64,000 bases of DNA from Neptunicella plasticusilytica. GTDB lineage: Bacteria > Pseudomonadota > Gammaproteobacteria > Enterobacterales > Alteromonadaceae. The stretch lies in the NCBI RefSeq assembly GCF_047922965.1, contig NZ_CP150481.1:2976001-3040000 (forward strand). Reading direction: 5' to 3'. The notes under the pieces were generated by a model, which had not been told where the DNA came from, ran no database searches, and saw only the letters and a list, made by a program, of their open reading frames with translations. How positions within the stretch are numbered: position 1 is the stretch's first letter; every line of letters begins with the position of its first letter. The translations under genes and the position numbers were made by a program. Shown here piece after piece: positions 50,434-59,976 of this stretch.

Positions 50434-51486
50434 TTAGCCATTTACATTTTTAATTATCGAACCATCACTCAATCGTAGCGAACCCTCTGCCACAATCTGT
50501 TCGCCTACTTGCAGTCCGTCAAGGATCTGCACCCAACCCGGCTTACGTTGGCCAATCTGCACTTCTTTACGATGCGCCACATTGTTGGCATCAATCACAA
50601 ACACATATTGCTTGTCCTGGATCGGGATCAGGCTGCCTTCAGGAACCAAAATAGTATTAAGTACCTGTTTTTGAATATTGATTTGCAACAACATGCCGGG
50701 ACGTAACTGGTAGTCCGGATTATCAACTATAGCCCTTACTTTAATCGCACGGGTAATAGGATCAACGCGGGAATCAATGCTACTGACCTTGCCACCGAAT
50801 AGCTTGCCTGGATAAGCAATAGAGGTGGCTGCAATCTGCTGCCCTACTTCGACGCTGGCCAAATGCATTTCGGCTATACTGAAATCCACCTTAACCTGAT
50901 GCAAGTCATCCAGGGTGGTAATGGTATCACCGGGTTTCACCAGCGCACCCAAACTAACCTGGCGGATCCCCAGACGTCCGGCAAATGGCGCCCTGACTTC
51001 CAGCTCGGCTAAACGGGTATTGGCCACTTCAAGCTGTGCCTTTAAAGCTTTTACTTTGGCTTCCTGCTCATCCAGCAATTGCTCAGAGGCGGCGTTACCC
51101 CTGGCCAAATTACTAATCCTGTCCAGCTGGCGCTTGGCCTCGCGTAAGTTGATCTGCAATTCATTCACTTTGGCTTTTTCTTCACGGCTATTCAGGGTTA
51201 GCAATATCTGGCCAGCCTTAACGAGCTGACCGTCATCAAACTGGATATTGTCTACCACATCACTGGTTTGAGCCGTGATCATCACCGCTTCATTCGCAAT
51301 AGCGGTGCCCAGCGCTTCTATAGTGATTTCAAGCTGGTCTTGCTTTACTTCATATAACACAACGGGTGATTCTGGCCTCTGTTGCTGCTGTTCTTCCACC
51401 TCTTTTGGCAAATACAGATAAACCACAACACCTATTAACAGTATTGCTGCAATCAAAAGAGGAGTAATCCGAACCTGCTGTGTCAT
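50434..51486 (-). CDS. RND efflux periplasmic adaptor subunit
   Basis: This 350-aa protein has one N-terminal membrane anchor (about residues 8-27) and an alpha-helical hairpin (about 105-160). It has lipoyl-type halves (ITAQTSDVVDNIQFDDGQLVKAG and ELEVRAPFAGRLGIRQVSLG) and a beta-barrel domain (about 195-280). It bridges the RND pump and an outer-membrane channel. First gene of the two-gene unit; the 234-bp gap upstream (51487-51720) shows no clear operator. Confidence 0.92.
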   Translation of the reverse strand: MTQQVRITPLLIAAILLIGVVVYLYLPKEVEEQQQQRPESPVVLYEVKQDQLEITIEALGTAIANEAVMITAQTSDVVDNIQFDDGQLVKAGQILLTLNSREEKAKVNELQINLREAKRQLDRISNLARGNAASEQLLDEQEAKVKALKAQLEVANTRLAELEVRAPFAGRLGIRQVSLGALVKPGDTITTLDDLHQVKVDFSIAEMHLASVEVGQQIAATSIAYPGKLFGGKVSSIDSRVDPITRAIKVRAIVDNPDYQLRPGMLLQINIQKQVLNTILVPEGSLIPIQDKQYVFVIDANNVAHRKEVQIGQRKPGWVQILDGLQVGEQIVAEGSLRLSDGSIIKNVNG

Positions 51487-51720
51487 TCAATCAACCTTTC
51501 TGTATATGTAAATCAATATCGGCTGTTAAACAGTGTAACTGCTTGATTTATCTTCCATCGGAAACTTCAGTATTAAATATAGATGGATAGATTAGAACGC
51601 AAACAGTGATGGAACTGAAATAGAACGCTTTTCTGTCGTACCAATTTCACACTCTGTGTTGTCGCCAATACCGGAATCGAGTCTAATAGGACAAGCGTCT
51701 AACTTACACTGGATAACATT

Positions 51721-52236
51721 TTGTTTAAATTCGATTTATCGCGAATATTCGTTACTTCGTATTGTTTTATCGGGATTTTTTCCTGTTCAACGGAAAACCC
51801 TGCCTCACCGGTTTGTCGGGTCGAACCGCAACAACAGCAAAATATTCAGGCCAACGCGGGCTGCCTGATCAGAATCAATGATGAAATGATAACCATTGAA
51901 CATCGATTAACCGACAAACTGGATATTCCCGGTGGCACCAGCGAAGGCAATGAAAGCGCGCAGTGTACAGCTCACCGGGAAACATGGCAGGAAACCGGAT
52001 TTAATGTGGAAGTGGGCAAATTACTCGGTGTTAAGGATAACGGTTTTCGCTTTTATCAATGCCAGCTCTCCGGCGATTTCACTGGTAAAATCAAGCAATT
52101 TCCGGTGCCGGACTGGTCCGCAGATGAAGTAACAGCAATCAAGTTGAAAGACCCTTTTGTCACCCGTGATACAGACTGGCGCTACCCCGATGAACTGATT
52201 GAAATCCGCGCTATGTTCAACCAGATTGAGCCTTAA
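51721..52236 (+). CDS. Exported NUDIX hydrolase
   Basis: This 171-aa protein has a hydrophobic N-terminus (about residues 7-21, ending SCS), which looks like a signal peptide or weak lipobox, and two further Cys at about 32 and 48. The NUDIX box is nearly complete (GGTSEGNESAQCTAHRETWQ then ETGF, about 73-98; Gln replaces the first Glu of EE). The start is uncertain (TTG 51721). Secreted NUDIX proteins of this Cys-containing type are known in Vibrio-like genomes; substrate and site of action are not established. It lies alone between the RND unit and a GH9 gene. Confidence 0.78.
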   Translation: MFKFDLSRIFVTSYCFIGIFSCSTENPASPVCRVEPQQQQNIQANAGCLIRINDEMITIEHRLTDKLDIPGGTSEGNESAQCTAHRETWQETGFNVEVGKLLGVKDNGFRFYQCQLSGDFTGKIKQFPVPDWSADEVTAIKLKDPFVTRDTDWRYPDELIEIRAMFNQIEP

Positions 52237-52339
52237 AAAGTCATAAATAACGTAAGGGAGCTAATCGAAACAGTAATATGTAACCCCATAAACCCATGTT
52301 AGTTTTTTGTTAAAAAATACGTCGTCAAAAGGCAGCAAA

Positions 52340-54823
52340 ATGAAAATTAACAAAAAACTGGGTCGCCCACTGCTACTGCTCTCTCTAAGCTGCTCAATTT
52401 CCGCTCATATTACCGCAGCGGAACTCAAGTTGAACGAAAAGGAATATTTTGCAACCGCCGGGGTCAATGTACTGGTATTCAGCAACTGGTATAACGGCCT
52501 GTTCAGCGACGCCAAAATCAGTGGCGTAGAGTTAATCCAGCATGGGATCAGAACGGCCACCAACGGCGACGTGCGGCTTAATGATACGCCTGAACAATGG
52601 GATGCTATTCCGCAGTTTATCGAACGCAAAGTCGATCAGAAAAACCAGACAGTCGAAGCTTTTATGCACTACCCCGACTACGATTTTAACTATTCGATAA
52701 AAGCGCAAAAAAATGACGATGGCGTCAAAATTACGGTTAATCTGGAAAAAGTATTGCCGACCGAACTGGTGGGTAAAGCCGGTTTTAATTTTGAATTTAT
52801 TCCGTCCGCCTATTTCGAAAAATCCTTTATTATGGATAACCAGACTGGTATTTTCCCGGTCTATCCGGGTGGCGTTAAAGAACTAAATGGTCAGGTTGCA
52901 CCACAAGCATTGGCCAGCGGTAACCAACTGACCCTGGCACCGGAAGATCCGGAACATCGCGTCAGGATAAAATCGTCCGTGCCGTTAAAGCTGTTCGACG
53001 GTCGTAGTAAAGCCCAAAATGGCTGGTTTGTATTACGCAGTTTAATTCCGGCCGATAAAACCGGTGCCGTAATCGAATGGCAACTGGACGCCAATGCGAT
53101 TGATAACTGGCAGCGCGCACCGGTGATTGGTCACTCGCAGGTCGGCTATCACCCCAATCAGCAAAAAGTGGCGGTCATAGAGCTGGATAAACAAGCCAGA
53201 CTAGACAGCACTGCCCGTTTATTGCGCATCAGCGCCGACGGAACAGCACAAACAGTTCTGAGTAGCAAACCGCAAAAATGGGGTGACTACACCCGTTATC
53301 AATACGCCAAGTTTGATTTCAGTCAAATTCAAGCCGAGGGTATTTATCAACTGGAATATGCCGGTACCACAACCGCACCATTTCGCATCGCCAAGGATGT
53401 ATATGATGCTGCCTGGCATCCGACTCTGGATATGTATCTACCGGTACAAATGGATCATATGCTGATCAACGAAGCTTATCGGGTCTGGCATGGTGCCTCC
53501 CATCTGGACGACGCTCTGCAGGCGCCGGTTAATCATCAGCATTTTGATCTCTATGCCCAGGGACCCACTACCGATACAAAATTCCAGCCCGGCGAACATA
53601 TTCCCGGCCTGAATATTGGCGGCTGGTACGATGCCGGCGATTACGATATTCGTACCCAAACCCAGTACGGAACAGTGATGGACCTGGTCAATGTGTGGGA
53701 AAACTTTAAACCTCAGCGGGATACCACTCTGGTGGATTACGACCGAAAATACGTGGATTTACATGTACCTGATGGCAAACCGGATCTGTTACAGCAGATA
53801 GAGCATGGCACACTGGCATTGATTGCCCAGTTTAGAGCCGTAGGACATGCCATTCACGGTATTATCGTGCCGGATATTTCCCAGTATACTCATTTGGGAG
53901 ATGGCCTGACGATGACCGACAACCTGATTTATGACGCTGACAAGGGCGAGCTGGAATCTGACGGCTTTAGCAGTGGCAAATTCGATGATCGTTGGGCCTT
54001 TACCAGCAAGTCATCAGCACTCAACTATGGCTCAATTGCCGCATTAAGTGCCGCCAGCCGCGCATTAACCGGCTATAACGATGCATTAGCCAAAGAGTGT
54101 CTGCAAACTGCAATAAATGTCTGGGCGCAGGAACAAACGCATGAACCCGATCTGTACCGCCATGGTAATACCACCGGCGGACCACTGCCTGCCGAGCAGT
54201 TACGTGCTGCGACAGAACTGCTGATCAGCACCAAGGACCAGCAATACGCCCAGGCCATTAATAACCTGTTACCCGAAATAGCTACAAACTTTGGTTATCA
54301 TGCTATTTTGGCAGTACGCGCCATGCCTTATATGGATGATGATTTTAAGGCCAAAATAAAGTCGCTGGCGGTCGCTCATCAAAAGACCTTAAACGCGTTA
54401 AACCAGAAGAACCCGTACGGAGTGGAAATCACCGAAGGTGGCTGGGCCGGCAATGGCACCATTATTCGCCATGCCATGACCAACTACTATTTACACAAAG
54501 CCTTTCCCTCGATCGTCGACAGCGAGCAGGTATTCAGGGGACTGAACTATCTATACGGCACTCACCCTGACTCGGATATTTCCTTTGTCTCCAATGTCGG
54601 AACCCAATCCAAACGGGTCGCTTATGGGATGAACCGTGCCGATTTCTCGTTTATCTCAGGTGGTATTGTTCCCGGAGTATTGATCCTGAAACCTGATCTG
54701 CCCGAAAACAAGGAAGATTGGCCGTTTTTCTGGGGTGAAAACGAATATGTGGTCAATCTGGGCGCCAGTTACATCTTTTTGGTTAATGCCGCCAAAGAAT
54801 TGCTGGATAATCAACAAAACTGA
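52340..54823 (+). CDS. Glycoside hydrolase family 9 protein
   Basis: This 827-aa protein begins at ATG 52340 with AAGG at 52329-52332; a longer frame starts at a TTG. It has a signal peptide (about residues 1-27), an N-terminal region of unknown type (about 28-255), and an Ig-like CelD_N domain (about 262-352, VGYHPNQQKVAVIELD). The GH9 (alpha/alpha)6 domain (about 365-820) has the base motif GGWYDAGDYDI with both Asp and the C-terminal acid in FFWGENEYVVN. The PHHR motif of most GH9 cellulases is not seen, which points to a different saccharide, as in GH9 exo-glucosaminidases. No CBM or dockerin. Confidence 0.86.
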   Translation: MKINKKLGRPLLLLSLSCSISAHITAAELKLNEKEYFATAGVNVLVFSNWYNGLFSDAKISGVELIQHGIRTATNGDVRLNDTPEQWDAIPQFIERKVDQKNQTVEAFMHYPDYDFNYSIKAQKNDDGVKITVNLEKVLPTELVGKAGFNFEFIPSAYFEKSFIMDNQTGIFPVYPGGVKELNGQVAPQALASGNQLTLAPEDPEHRVRIKSSVPLKLFDGRSKAQNGWFVLRSLIPADKTGAVIEWQLDANAIDNWQRAPVIGHSQVGYHPNQQKVAVIELDKQARLDSTARLLRISADGTAQTVLSSKPQKWGDYTRYQYAKFDFSQIQAEGIYQLEYAGTTTAPFRIAKDVYDAAWHPTLDMYLPVQMDHMLINEAYRVWHGASHLDDALQAPVNHQHFDLYAQGPTTDTKFQPGEHIPGLNIGGWYDAGDYDIRTQTQYGTVMDLVNVWENFKPQRDTTLVDYDRKYVDLHVPDGKPDLLQQIEHGTLALIAQFRAVGHAIHGIIVPDISQYTHLGDGLTMTDNLIYDADKGELESDGFSSGKFDDRWAFTSKSSALNYGSIAALSAASRALTGYNDALAKECLQTAINVWAQEQTHEPDLYRHGNTTGGPLPAEQLRAATELLISTKDQQYAQAINNLLPEIATNFGYHAILAVRAMPYMDDDFKAKIKSLAVAHQKTLNALNQKNPYGVEITEGGWAGNGTIIRHAMTNYYLHKAFPSIVDSEQVFRGLNYLYGTHPDSDISFVSNVGTQSKRVAYGMNRADFSFISGGIVPGVLILKPDLPENKEDWPFFWGENEYVVNLGASYIFLVNAAKELLDNQQN

Positions 54824-54914
54824 GTCAAATAATCCAATATCGGGACAGCGAATGGCGCGTAGAATATTGTTGTATTAATTATCCCGCTATATGCGGCTAA
54901 TGGAAATTGAGTTT

Positions 54915-55253
54915 ATGTCTAAACAGCAGATTATTGAGTCTCAGGGCTTTATACACACAGTATTTTTCTGGCTTCATCAGCCAGACAAGGCTGAACATTG
55001 CCGTCAATTTGAACAGCATTTGAGTCATTTCATCAATCATTCCGACTATGTTAAATCCAAACATATTGGCAAAAAATCCGGATCGGAACGTGAAGTAGTC
55101 GACAGCAGTTATGACTACTGCCTGATTGTCACATTTAACAATAAATCCGAACAGGACAAGTATCAGAACGAACCTGCGCACCTGACATTTATTCAAAATG
55201 CAGCGCATCTATGGAAGAAAGTCAGGGTGTACGATTCCGAGAGTATTTTATAG
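54915..55253 (+). CDS. Dabb (stress-responsive alpha/beta barrel) domain protein
   Basis: This 112-aa protein, taken from ATG 54915 (in-frame ATGs at 54891 and 54900 are possible), has a Dabb ferredoxin-like fold: FIHTVFFWLHQPDKAEH at the start, a central DYCLIVTFNNKSEQDKYQNEPAH, and a short C-terminal strand. Dabb proteins form dimeric barrels; a few are enzymes or heme-related, most are uncharacterised. It stands alone in front of the TSUP permease gene. Confidence 0.75.
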   Translation: MSKQQIIESQGFIHTVFFWLHQPDKAEHCRQFEQHLSHFINHSDYVKSKHIGKKSGSEREVVDSSYDYCLIVTFNNKSEQDKYQNEPAHLTFIQNAAHLWKKVRVYDSESIL

Positions 55254-55305
55254 TCGGCCAAACTTTTCCCGACTCATTCAATAAGCTCTGTTAGAATTCG
55301 CACGG

Positions 55306-56058
55306 ATGATCGAATTATTCTCTTATACCTTAAGTTATTACACCCTTGCCCTGCTGTTTCTGGTAGCGTTTTTTATTGGCATGGCCAAAACCGGTGTACA
55401 CGGCATTTCGATGTTTTCAATTCCGTTGCTGGCGGTGATTTTTGGTGGCAAGGCCTCGTCGGGATTAATGCTGCCCATGCTGATTATGGCGGATTTGTTT
55501 GCGGTTCATTATTACCATCGTCACGCTAACTGGGGTTATTTAGTCAAGCTGTTTCCTTCCGCGGCTGCTGGTGTACTGATTGGTACCTGGCTGGGTAACC
55601 TGATCGATGATCAACTGTTCCGATTGTTGATGGGCATTATCATCTTTATCAGTCTGGCGATTATGCTGTGGATGGAAAAAGCCAATAAGGAACAAGTTCC
55701 CGATTACCTGTGGTTTGCTATTTTAATGGGCACATTGGGCGGTATCACCACCATGATCGGTAATCTGGCTGGCTCCATTATGGCGTTGTACTTACTTAGT
55801 ATGCGTTTGCCCAAAAATGAATATATCGGTACCGCCGCCTGGTTCTTTTTGGCGATTAACCTGTTTAAAGTCCCTTTTCATGTCTTTAGCTGGCACACCA
55901 TTGACTGGCACTCCCTTGCGCTGAACCTTATCGGTTTACCCTTTATTGCCTTTGGGGCCTGGGCCGGTATTGTGTTTGTGCGCCATATACCCGACAAACA
56001 ATATCGCTGGCTGGTTCTGGCCATGACCGCGGTGGCTGCAGTATTTATGGTTATCTGA
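55306..56058 (+). CDS. TSUP family (TauE/SafE) membrane permease
   Basis: This 250-aa protein has about eight membrane segments and the TauE/SafE pattern (FFIGMAKTGVHGISMFSIPLL near the N-terminus and GTLGGITTMIGNLAGSIMALYLL in the second half). Relatives export or import sulfur-containing anions such as sulfite, sulfoacetate or thiosulfate. The substrate is not shown by context. Its ATG is 52 bp after the Dabb gene. Confidence 0.87.
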   Translation: MIELFSYTLSYYTLALLFLVAFFIGMAKTGVHGISMFSIPLLAVIFGGKASSGLMLPMLIMADLFAVHYYHRHANWGYLVKLFPSAAAGVLIGTWLGNLIDDQLFRLLMGIIIFISLAIMLWMEKANKEQVPDYLWFAILMGTLGGITTMIGNLAGSIMALYLLSMRLPKNEYIGTAAWFFLAINLFKVPFHVFSWHTIDWHSLALNLIGLPFIAFGAWAGIVFVRHIPDKQYRWLVLAMTAVAAVFMVI

Positions 56059-56215
56059 AGCCCCCTGCGTCAATTGATAAAAGTTGTTGCTGTTTAAATA
56101 ATATTCAGCGTAATCTTTGCGTTATAACGAAAACATCCATAGCCTTGTAAGCATTGCGGTTGGCTGCCGTTGGTTGATTTTTATCTCACAATAATCCGGA
56201 TATGGAGAAGGTAAA

Positions 56216-57544
56216 ATGACGCAATTATTCAAAGCAACCCTGGTTGCATTAGCCTTGTGGTTAAGTGCCTGTGGTAGCGGACCAGATGCTCCCGATATTG
56301 AACAACACTTTCAATCCCACCTACCAAATAACTGGCAATTAGACGATTTTGACATTGAAGCCGAACAACAGACCGGCACTGAAGTCCTGCCGCAGTTTCA
56401 ATTCCGCTTCACCGCAACCTTCTCACCCAAACAGGATTTATATAAAAAAGTCGGTCAGTTGCAGGTTATCCAGATATTGCAACTGAGCATCGAGGAAGGC
56501 GATGAAGTCAATGTGGCCGGTGTTGCCACCTCAGACTATATTGGCGCAAAATGGCAAACCGATTTTGATATTAGCAGTACCCCGTTTAACTTTTCTGCAG
56601 CCGGTATGCCAGTATCATCCTATCCCGCAGATAGCCTGCTGTTAGGTAGCAGCGAGTTTGAAGACAAGCTGGATGACACCCGCGAGCAACTGGAAAAGTT
56701 GGCTGAAAAAGTTAATCGCCAACAACAACAGCTAAAACAACAGCAGCAGGATTTTGCCCAACTCAGTCAACAAATCACTCAGGACAATCAACAGGCTGCC
56801 GGCGAGTTATCCGAAAAAATAACCGAACTGAACCAACAAAAACGAGAATTACAAAAGCAGCAATCACAACAAAAAAATGAACTATATTCCGATAAAAAAC
56901 AACAAGTTGACCAACAAATTGCCGAATGGAAGGCGGACAGAGATCAAAAACTGGCCGCTATCACTGCTCAAAATAAAGACATGGATAATAGCTTTAACGA
57001 GACCAAAAATCAGCTACGTAAAACCCGTTCGGTTCAACAGACCGACGCTAAAAAAGCCAGTAATACCGCATTGGCCGAAGCCAAAAAGGCCATGACCAGA
57101 GAAGACTATAAAGTGTTTGCCAACGAGCAAGGCCAGAAACTTAAAACCCAATACCAGACTATTGACCAGCAATATGACGCCGAGCTGAGCAAACTGACCA
57201 CTGACTATAAAACCCGCGATGAGCAACTCAGAAACCAAGCCAACGAGATCAATAATGAATATAATCAACAAGTTGAAGCAATAAACCGGCAATTTTCACA
57301 AGACTGGAAGCAAGCTTCTTCCAGCCTGGACGAAGACCACAAAGCGGAAATGGCGCAATACAGTCAACAGCGGGATGATGCCAACCAGGAGCGCATGGAA
57401 ACGGTCAAAGATAACCAGCAAAAACAACAGCAACAGCGGGTGGAACTGGTCGAATTGCAAAAGCAGCTCAGTAATAACACTAATCATTACAACCGGCTGG
57501 TAGCCGAACTGGCTGCGCTGGAAAAACTGGCTGCCGGACAATAA
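56216..57544 (+). CDS. Coiled-coil lipoprotein with N-terminal DUF-type domain
   Basis: This 442-aa protein has a lipobox (WLSACGSG, Cys about residue 19). A globular N-terminal part (about 25-150) is followed by some 290 residues of Gln/Lys/Asn-rich coiled coil (about 158-440) with many QQQ and KQQ repeats. TATGGAGAAGG precedes the ATG. No enzymatic motif is visible. A structural periplasmic lipoprotein spanning or tethering the envelope is plausible. The codon pattern is AAC/CAA-rich because of composition, not obvious transfer. Confidence 0.7.
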   Translation: MTQLFKATLVALALWLSACGSGPDAPDIEQHFQSHLPNNWQLDDFDIEAEQQTGTEVLPQFQFRFTATFSPKQDLYKKVGQLQVIQILQLSIEEGDEVNVAGVATSDYIGAKWQTDFDISSTPFNFSAAGMPVSSYPADSLLLGSSEFEDKLDDTREQLEKLAEKVNRQQQQLKQQQQDFAQLSQQITQDNQQAAGELSEKITELNQQKRELQKQQSQQKNELYSDKKQQVDQQIAEWKADRDQKLAAITAQNKDMDNSFNETKNQLRKTRSVQQTDAKKASNTALAEAKKAMTREDYKVFANEQGQKLKTQYQTIDQQYDAELSKLTTDYKTRDEQLRNQANEINNEYNQQVEAINRQFSQDWKQASSSLDEDHKAEMAQYSQQRDDANQERMETVKDNQQKQQQQRVELVELQKQLSNNTNHYNRLVAELAALEKLAAGQ

Positions 57545-57561
57545 CCACAGGATGCGCGGTG

Positions 57562-58785
57562 CTAACCGCGCATTTGCATACCATCATGCAATGTCATTCG
57601 GTACGCGCGGATGGCAGGAACCAACCCCAGCAACAGCGAGGCTATAAACACCAGCCCCAGCAATTTCCACTCTGCCGAAGTCACGCCGGTTATCACCAGT
57701 TTCATTCCTAATTGTTGCTGGATAACAGGTAGCAACCCCCATTGCGCGACAAAAAATAACACGACACCAAACAGACAACCCAATAGGGCCAGCAAAGCGG
57801 TTTCGCCCATCAGTAACATGAAAATATGCCGGGGAGCCGCGCCTATTGCCCGCAATATGGCCATTTCCCGCTGGCGCTGAGTTAAGTTGGTCAAAATATT
57901 AGTCAACATGCCAATTAAGCCGGTAACCACTACCAGAATAGCCAATAACATCAGCCCCTTTTCCACCATCGACATCAATTGCCATAGTTGCTGCAATGCC
58001 ACCTGCGGCAGAATTGCCAATAAAGGTTCAGCTTCAAATTCATTGATGTCCCGCAACAAGGTCAACAAGGTAAATTTAGATTTAGCCCCCAGATAAAACG
58101 CGCTGATCCCGCCATGTTGGTGCTCGTCTTCATTCATGTGGTGCGGTGATGACTCATGCATATGGTCGATAGCCGCCAGATTGACAAATAAACGCTGATC
58201 AATCGGCGTACCGGTACGTTGCAAAATACCGCTAACCACAAAGGGATGGCCCTGATGGTGGGAAAAACTGATTTTCGCCACACCATGACTCAACACCAGT
58301 TCATCACCTAACTGATAAGCCAGCTTTTGCGCCACCTCTGCACCCAGCACCAGTTGGTTTTCATCTGCAAAGGCTTGCCCTTCAACAAATTCCAGTGGGG
58401 TCTTGTTGGCATAGCGACGATGTTCAAAATAACCTGGCTCTGTACCGACTACCCGATAACCCTGATGGGAATCGCCCAATGAAATCGGCACTGTCCAGGC
58501 GACATCTTTTAACTCGGCAATCTGCTGATAACTCTGCCAACTAATATTATTGGTCGGATCGCCCATACCAAATACCGAATACAACAACAGATTCAGCTGC
58601 CCGGTGCGGGCACCCACAATCAAGTCGGTACCGGAGATGGTCTGGGTAAAACTGGTTTTGATTTGTTGCTGTAAACGTTCCACGCCCAATAACATCATTA
58701 AACTGATGGCAATAGACAATAAAGTCAGGCTCAGGGTAAAACGCCTATTCAGCAAACTTTTTCTGGCAAGAGTGAGCATATTCAT
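57562..58785 (-). CDS. FtsX/MacB-type ABC transporter permease with His-rich loop
   Basis: This 407-aa protein has four membrane helices (one N-terminal, three in the C-terminal FtsX domain, about residues 275-400) and a large periplasmic MacB-type domain (about 40-265). That domain contains a His-rich loop (about 213-231, HMHESSPHHMNEDEHQHGG) that looks able to bind Zn, Cu or Ni. The C-terminal helices carry REMAILRAIGAAPRHIF. It overlaps the ATPase gene by ATGA. Type VII ABC systems use ATP to move proteins, lipids or drugs outwards or to work on the envelope; the His loop and the Fur/Zur-like operator suggest a metal link. Confidence 0.86.
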   Translation of the reverse strand: MNMLTLARKSLLNRRFTLSLTLLSIAISLMMLLGVERLQQQIKTSFTQTISGTDLIVGARTGQLNLLLYSVFGMGDPTNNISWQSYQQIAELKDVAWTVPISLGDSHQGYRVVGTEPGYFEHRRYANKTPLEFVEGQAFADENQLVLGAEVAQKLAYQLGDELVLSHGVAKISFSHHQGHPFVVSGILQRTGTPIDQRLFVNLAAIDHMHESSPHHMNEDEHQHGGISAFYLGAKSKFTLLTLLRDINEFEAEPLLAILPQVALQQLWQLMSMVEKGLMLLAILVVVTGLIGMLTNILTNLTQRQREMAILRAIGAAPRHIFMLLMGETALLALLGCLFGVVLFFVAQWGLLPVIQQQLGMKLVITGVTSAEWKLLGLVFIASLLLGLVPAIRAYRMTLHDGMQMRG

Positions 58786-59474
58786 TGTTGCTCTCCAGCC
58801 TGTCCAAGGTATAACACCTGCTCAAACTCAGCTTGCAACGCCGGATCATGGCTAACAAATATCAGCGTTGAGCCAATCTCTGTTACCAGAGACAGCAGCA
58901 TCTGCATAAAACCGGCACAGTTTTGCTTGTCCAGTGCCGAAGTGGGTTCATCGGCAATAATAATCTCCGGTTTATTATACAGGGCCCGCGCTATCGCCAC
59001 CCGCTGTTGCTGACCGACACTCAACTGGCTGACCGGCCGGGCAAATAAACTGACCGGAATATTGAGTTGCTGCAAATACTCTTTAGCGCTTGCGAGTCCG
59101 GAATCTGTCTGTTTATGTCCGGCAAACAGACCGGCCAACTGCACATTTTCCACTACGCTCAAATAAGGCAGTAAATTGAACTGCTGGAATACATAACCTA
59201 TATGCCGGGCACGAAAATGATCGCGTTTGGTTGAAGACAGTTGCGACATTGGTTGACCCAATAAGGTAATTTCACCCTGCTGGGGAATATTAATTCCCGC
59301 CAGCAAAGACAACAGTGTCGACTTACCGCTACCACTGGCACCCTGTACAAATAAGCGCCCTCCCTGTTCCAAAGTTAAATGCTCTATATTGATTAACGGC
59401 TGATTCTGTGCGGATTTGCCTGTTGGCCATGAAAACTCAAGCTGCTCAATTTGCAGCGCATACTGAAGGGACAA
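58782..59474 (-). CDS. ABC transporter ATP-binding protein (LolD/MacB type)
   Basis: This 230-aa protein has Walker A GASGSGKST, signature LSVGQQQR, Walker B IIIADEPTSALD and switch His in IFVSHDPAL. It pairs with the FtsX-type permease encoded immediately downstream. It is the first gene of the unit; a Fur/Zur-like palindrome lies 94-112 bp upstream of its start. Confidence 0.92.
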   Translation of the reverse strand: MSLQYALQIEQLEFSWPTGKSAQNQPLINIEHLTLEQGGRLFVQGASGSGKSTLLSLLAGINIPQQGEITLLGQPMSQLSSTKRDHFRARHIGYVFQQFNLLPYLSVVENVQLAGLFAGHKQTDSGLASAKEYLQQLNIPVSLFARPVSQLSVGQQQRVAIARALYNKPEIIIADEPTSALDKQNCAGFMQMLLSLVTEIGSTLIFVSHDPALQAEFEQVLYLGQAGEQQ

Positions 59475-59976
59475 AATGGATTATTCCTTAAAACAGCGGG
59501 TAAAAATATTTGACCTATTTATATCAGTTAACAACTTTAGACGATAGTCACCTTGGTACTCTTATAAAATAATGATATTTATCATTGACTTAATTTGTTT
59601 CATTATACGACGACGGTAGTTTTTTAGCTAAAACGATAAAGCCGTTGAATATGCCGTACACGAATTGGCATTGCATAGCGTATAGATTACACAAAACTAA
59701 AAATCCAATTCAATACTGTCAGGTTGTTTTACACTTTTATTGTTTGGAACGCTTAGTGAGCAACATCTTAAAAATTAATATTTTGTATTTATGGGAGTTT
59801 TTAACATTGGCCTGTTGTTTGCTCATTACTGTACTGATAGCACTATAAAAACACCGAAAAAATCTCTACTACAAAAAAGCTGGTGATTTAAATCGTTGCT
59901 AGAATGATATAAGAGGTGATGTAGCTGTATTTATCCTTCATAGAATATCAGATACTTTATTTAGGAGAGCTTAATC
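59475..59976. other. 502-bp AT-rich divergent intergenic region
   Basis: The gap separates the ABC unit (minus) and the PEP-CTERM gene (plus). It contains the Fur/Zur-like operator at 59568-59586 and the PEP-CTERM ribosome site AGGAG (59963-59967). The rest shows no recognised RNA or gene; a 67-codon frame at 59645-59848 lacks support. Confidence 0.5.
59568..59586 (-). promoter_or_regulatory. Fur/Zur-like operator upstream of the ABC unit
   Basis: AATAATGATATTTATCATT contains a perfect 7-bp inverted repeat (AATGATA-TT-TATCATT, 59571-59586). It matches the 19-bp E. coli Fur box at about 14 positions. Fur and Zur sites are alike, so the metal cannot be named. It lies where a promoter for the minus-strand ATPase gene would be. 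Confidence 0.5.

Noticed and set aside
52244..52262. Possible Pho box before the GH9 gene (AGTCATAAATAACGTAAG)
   Set aside because: Only one half-site matches; the second 11-bp repeat is absent.
59645..59848. 67-codon plus-strand open frame in the gap before the PEP-CTERM gene
   Set aside because: No ribosome site, unusual Cys/His/Tyr-rich composition for this genome, AT-rich region and no family resemblance.
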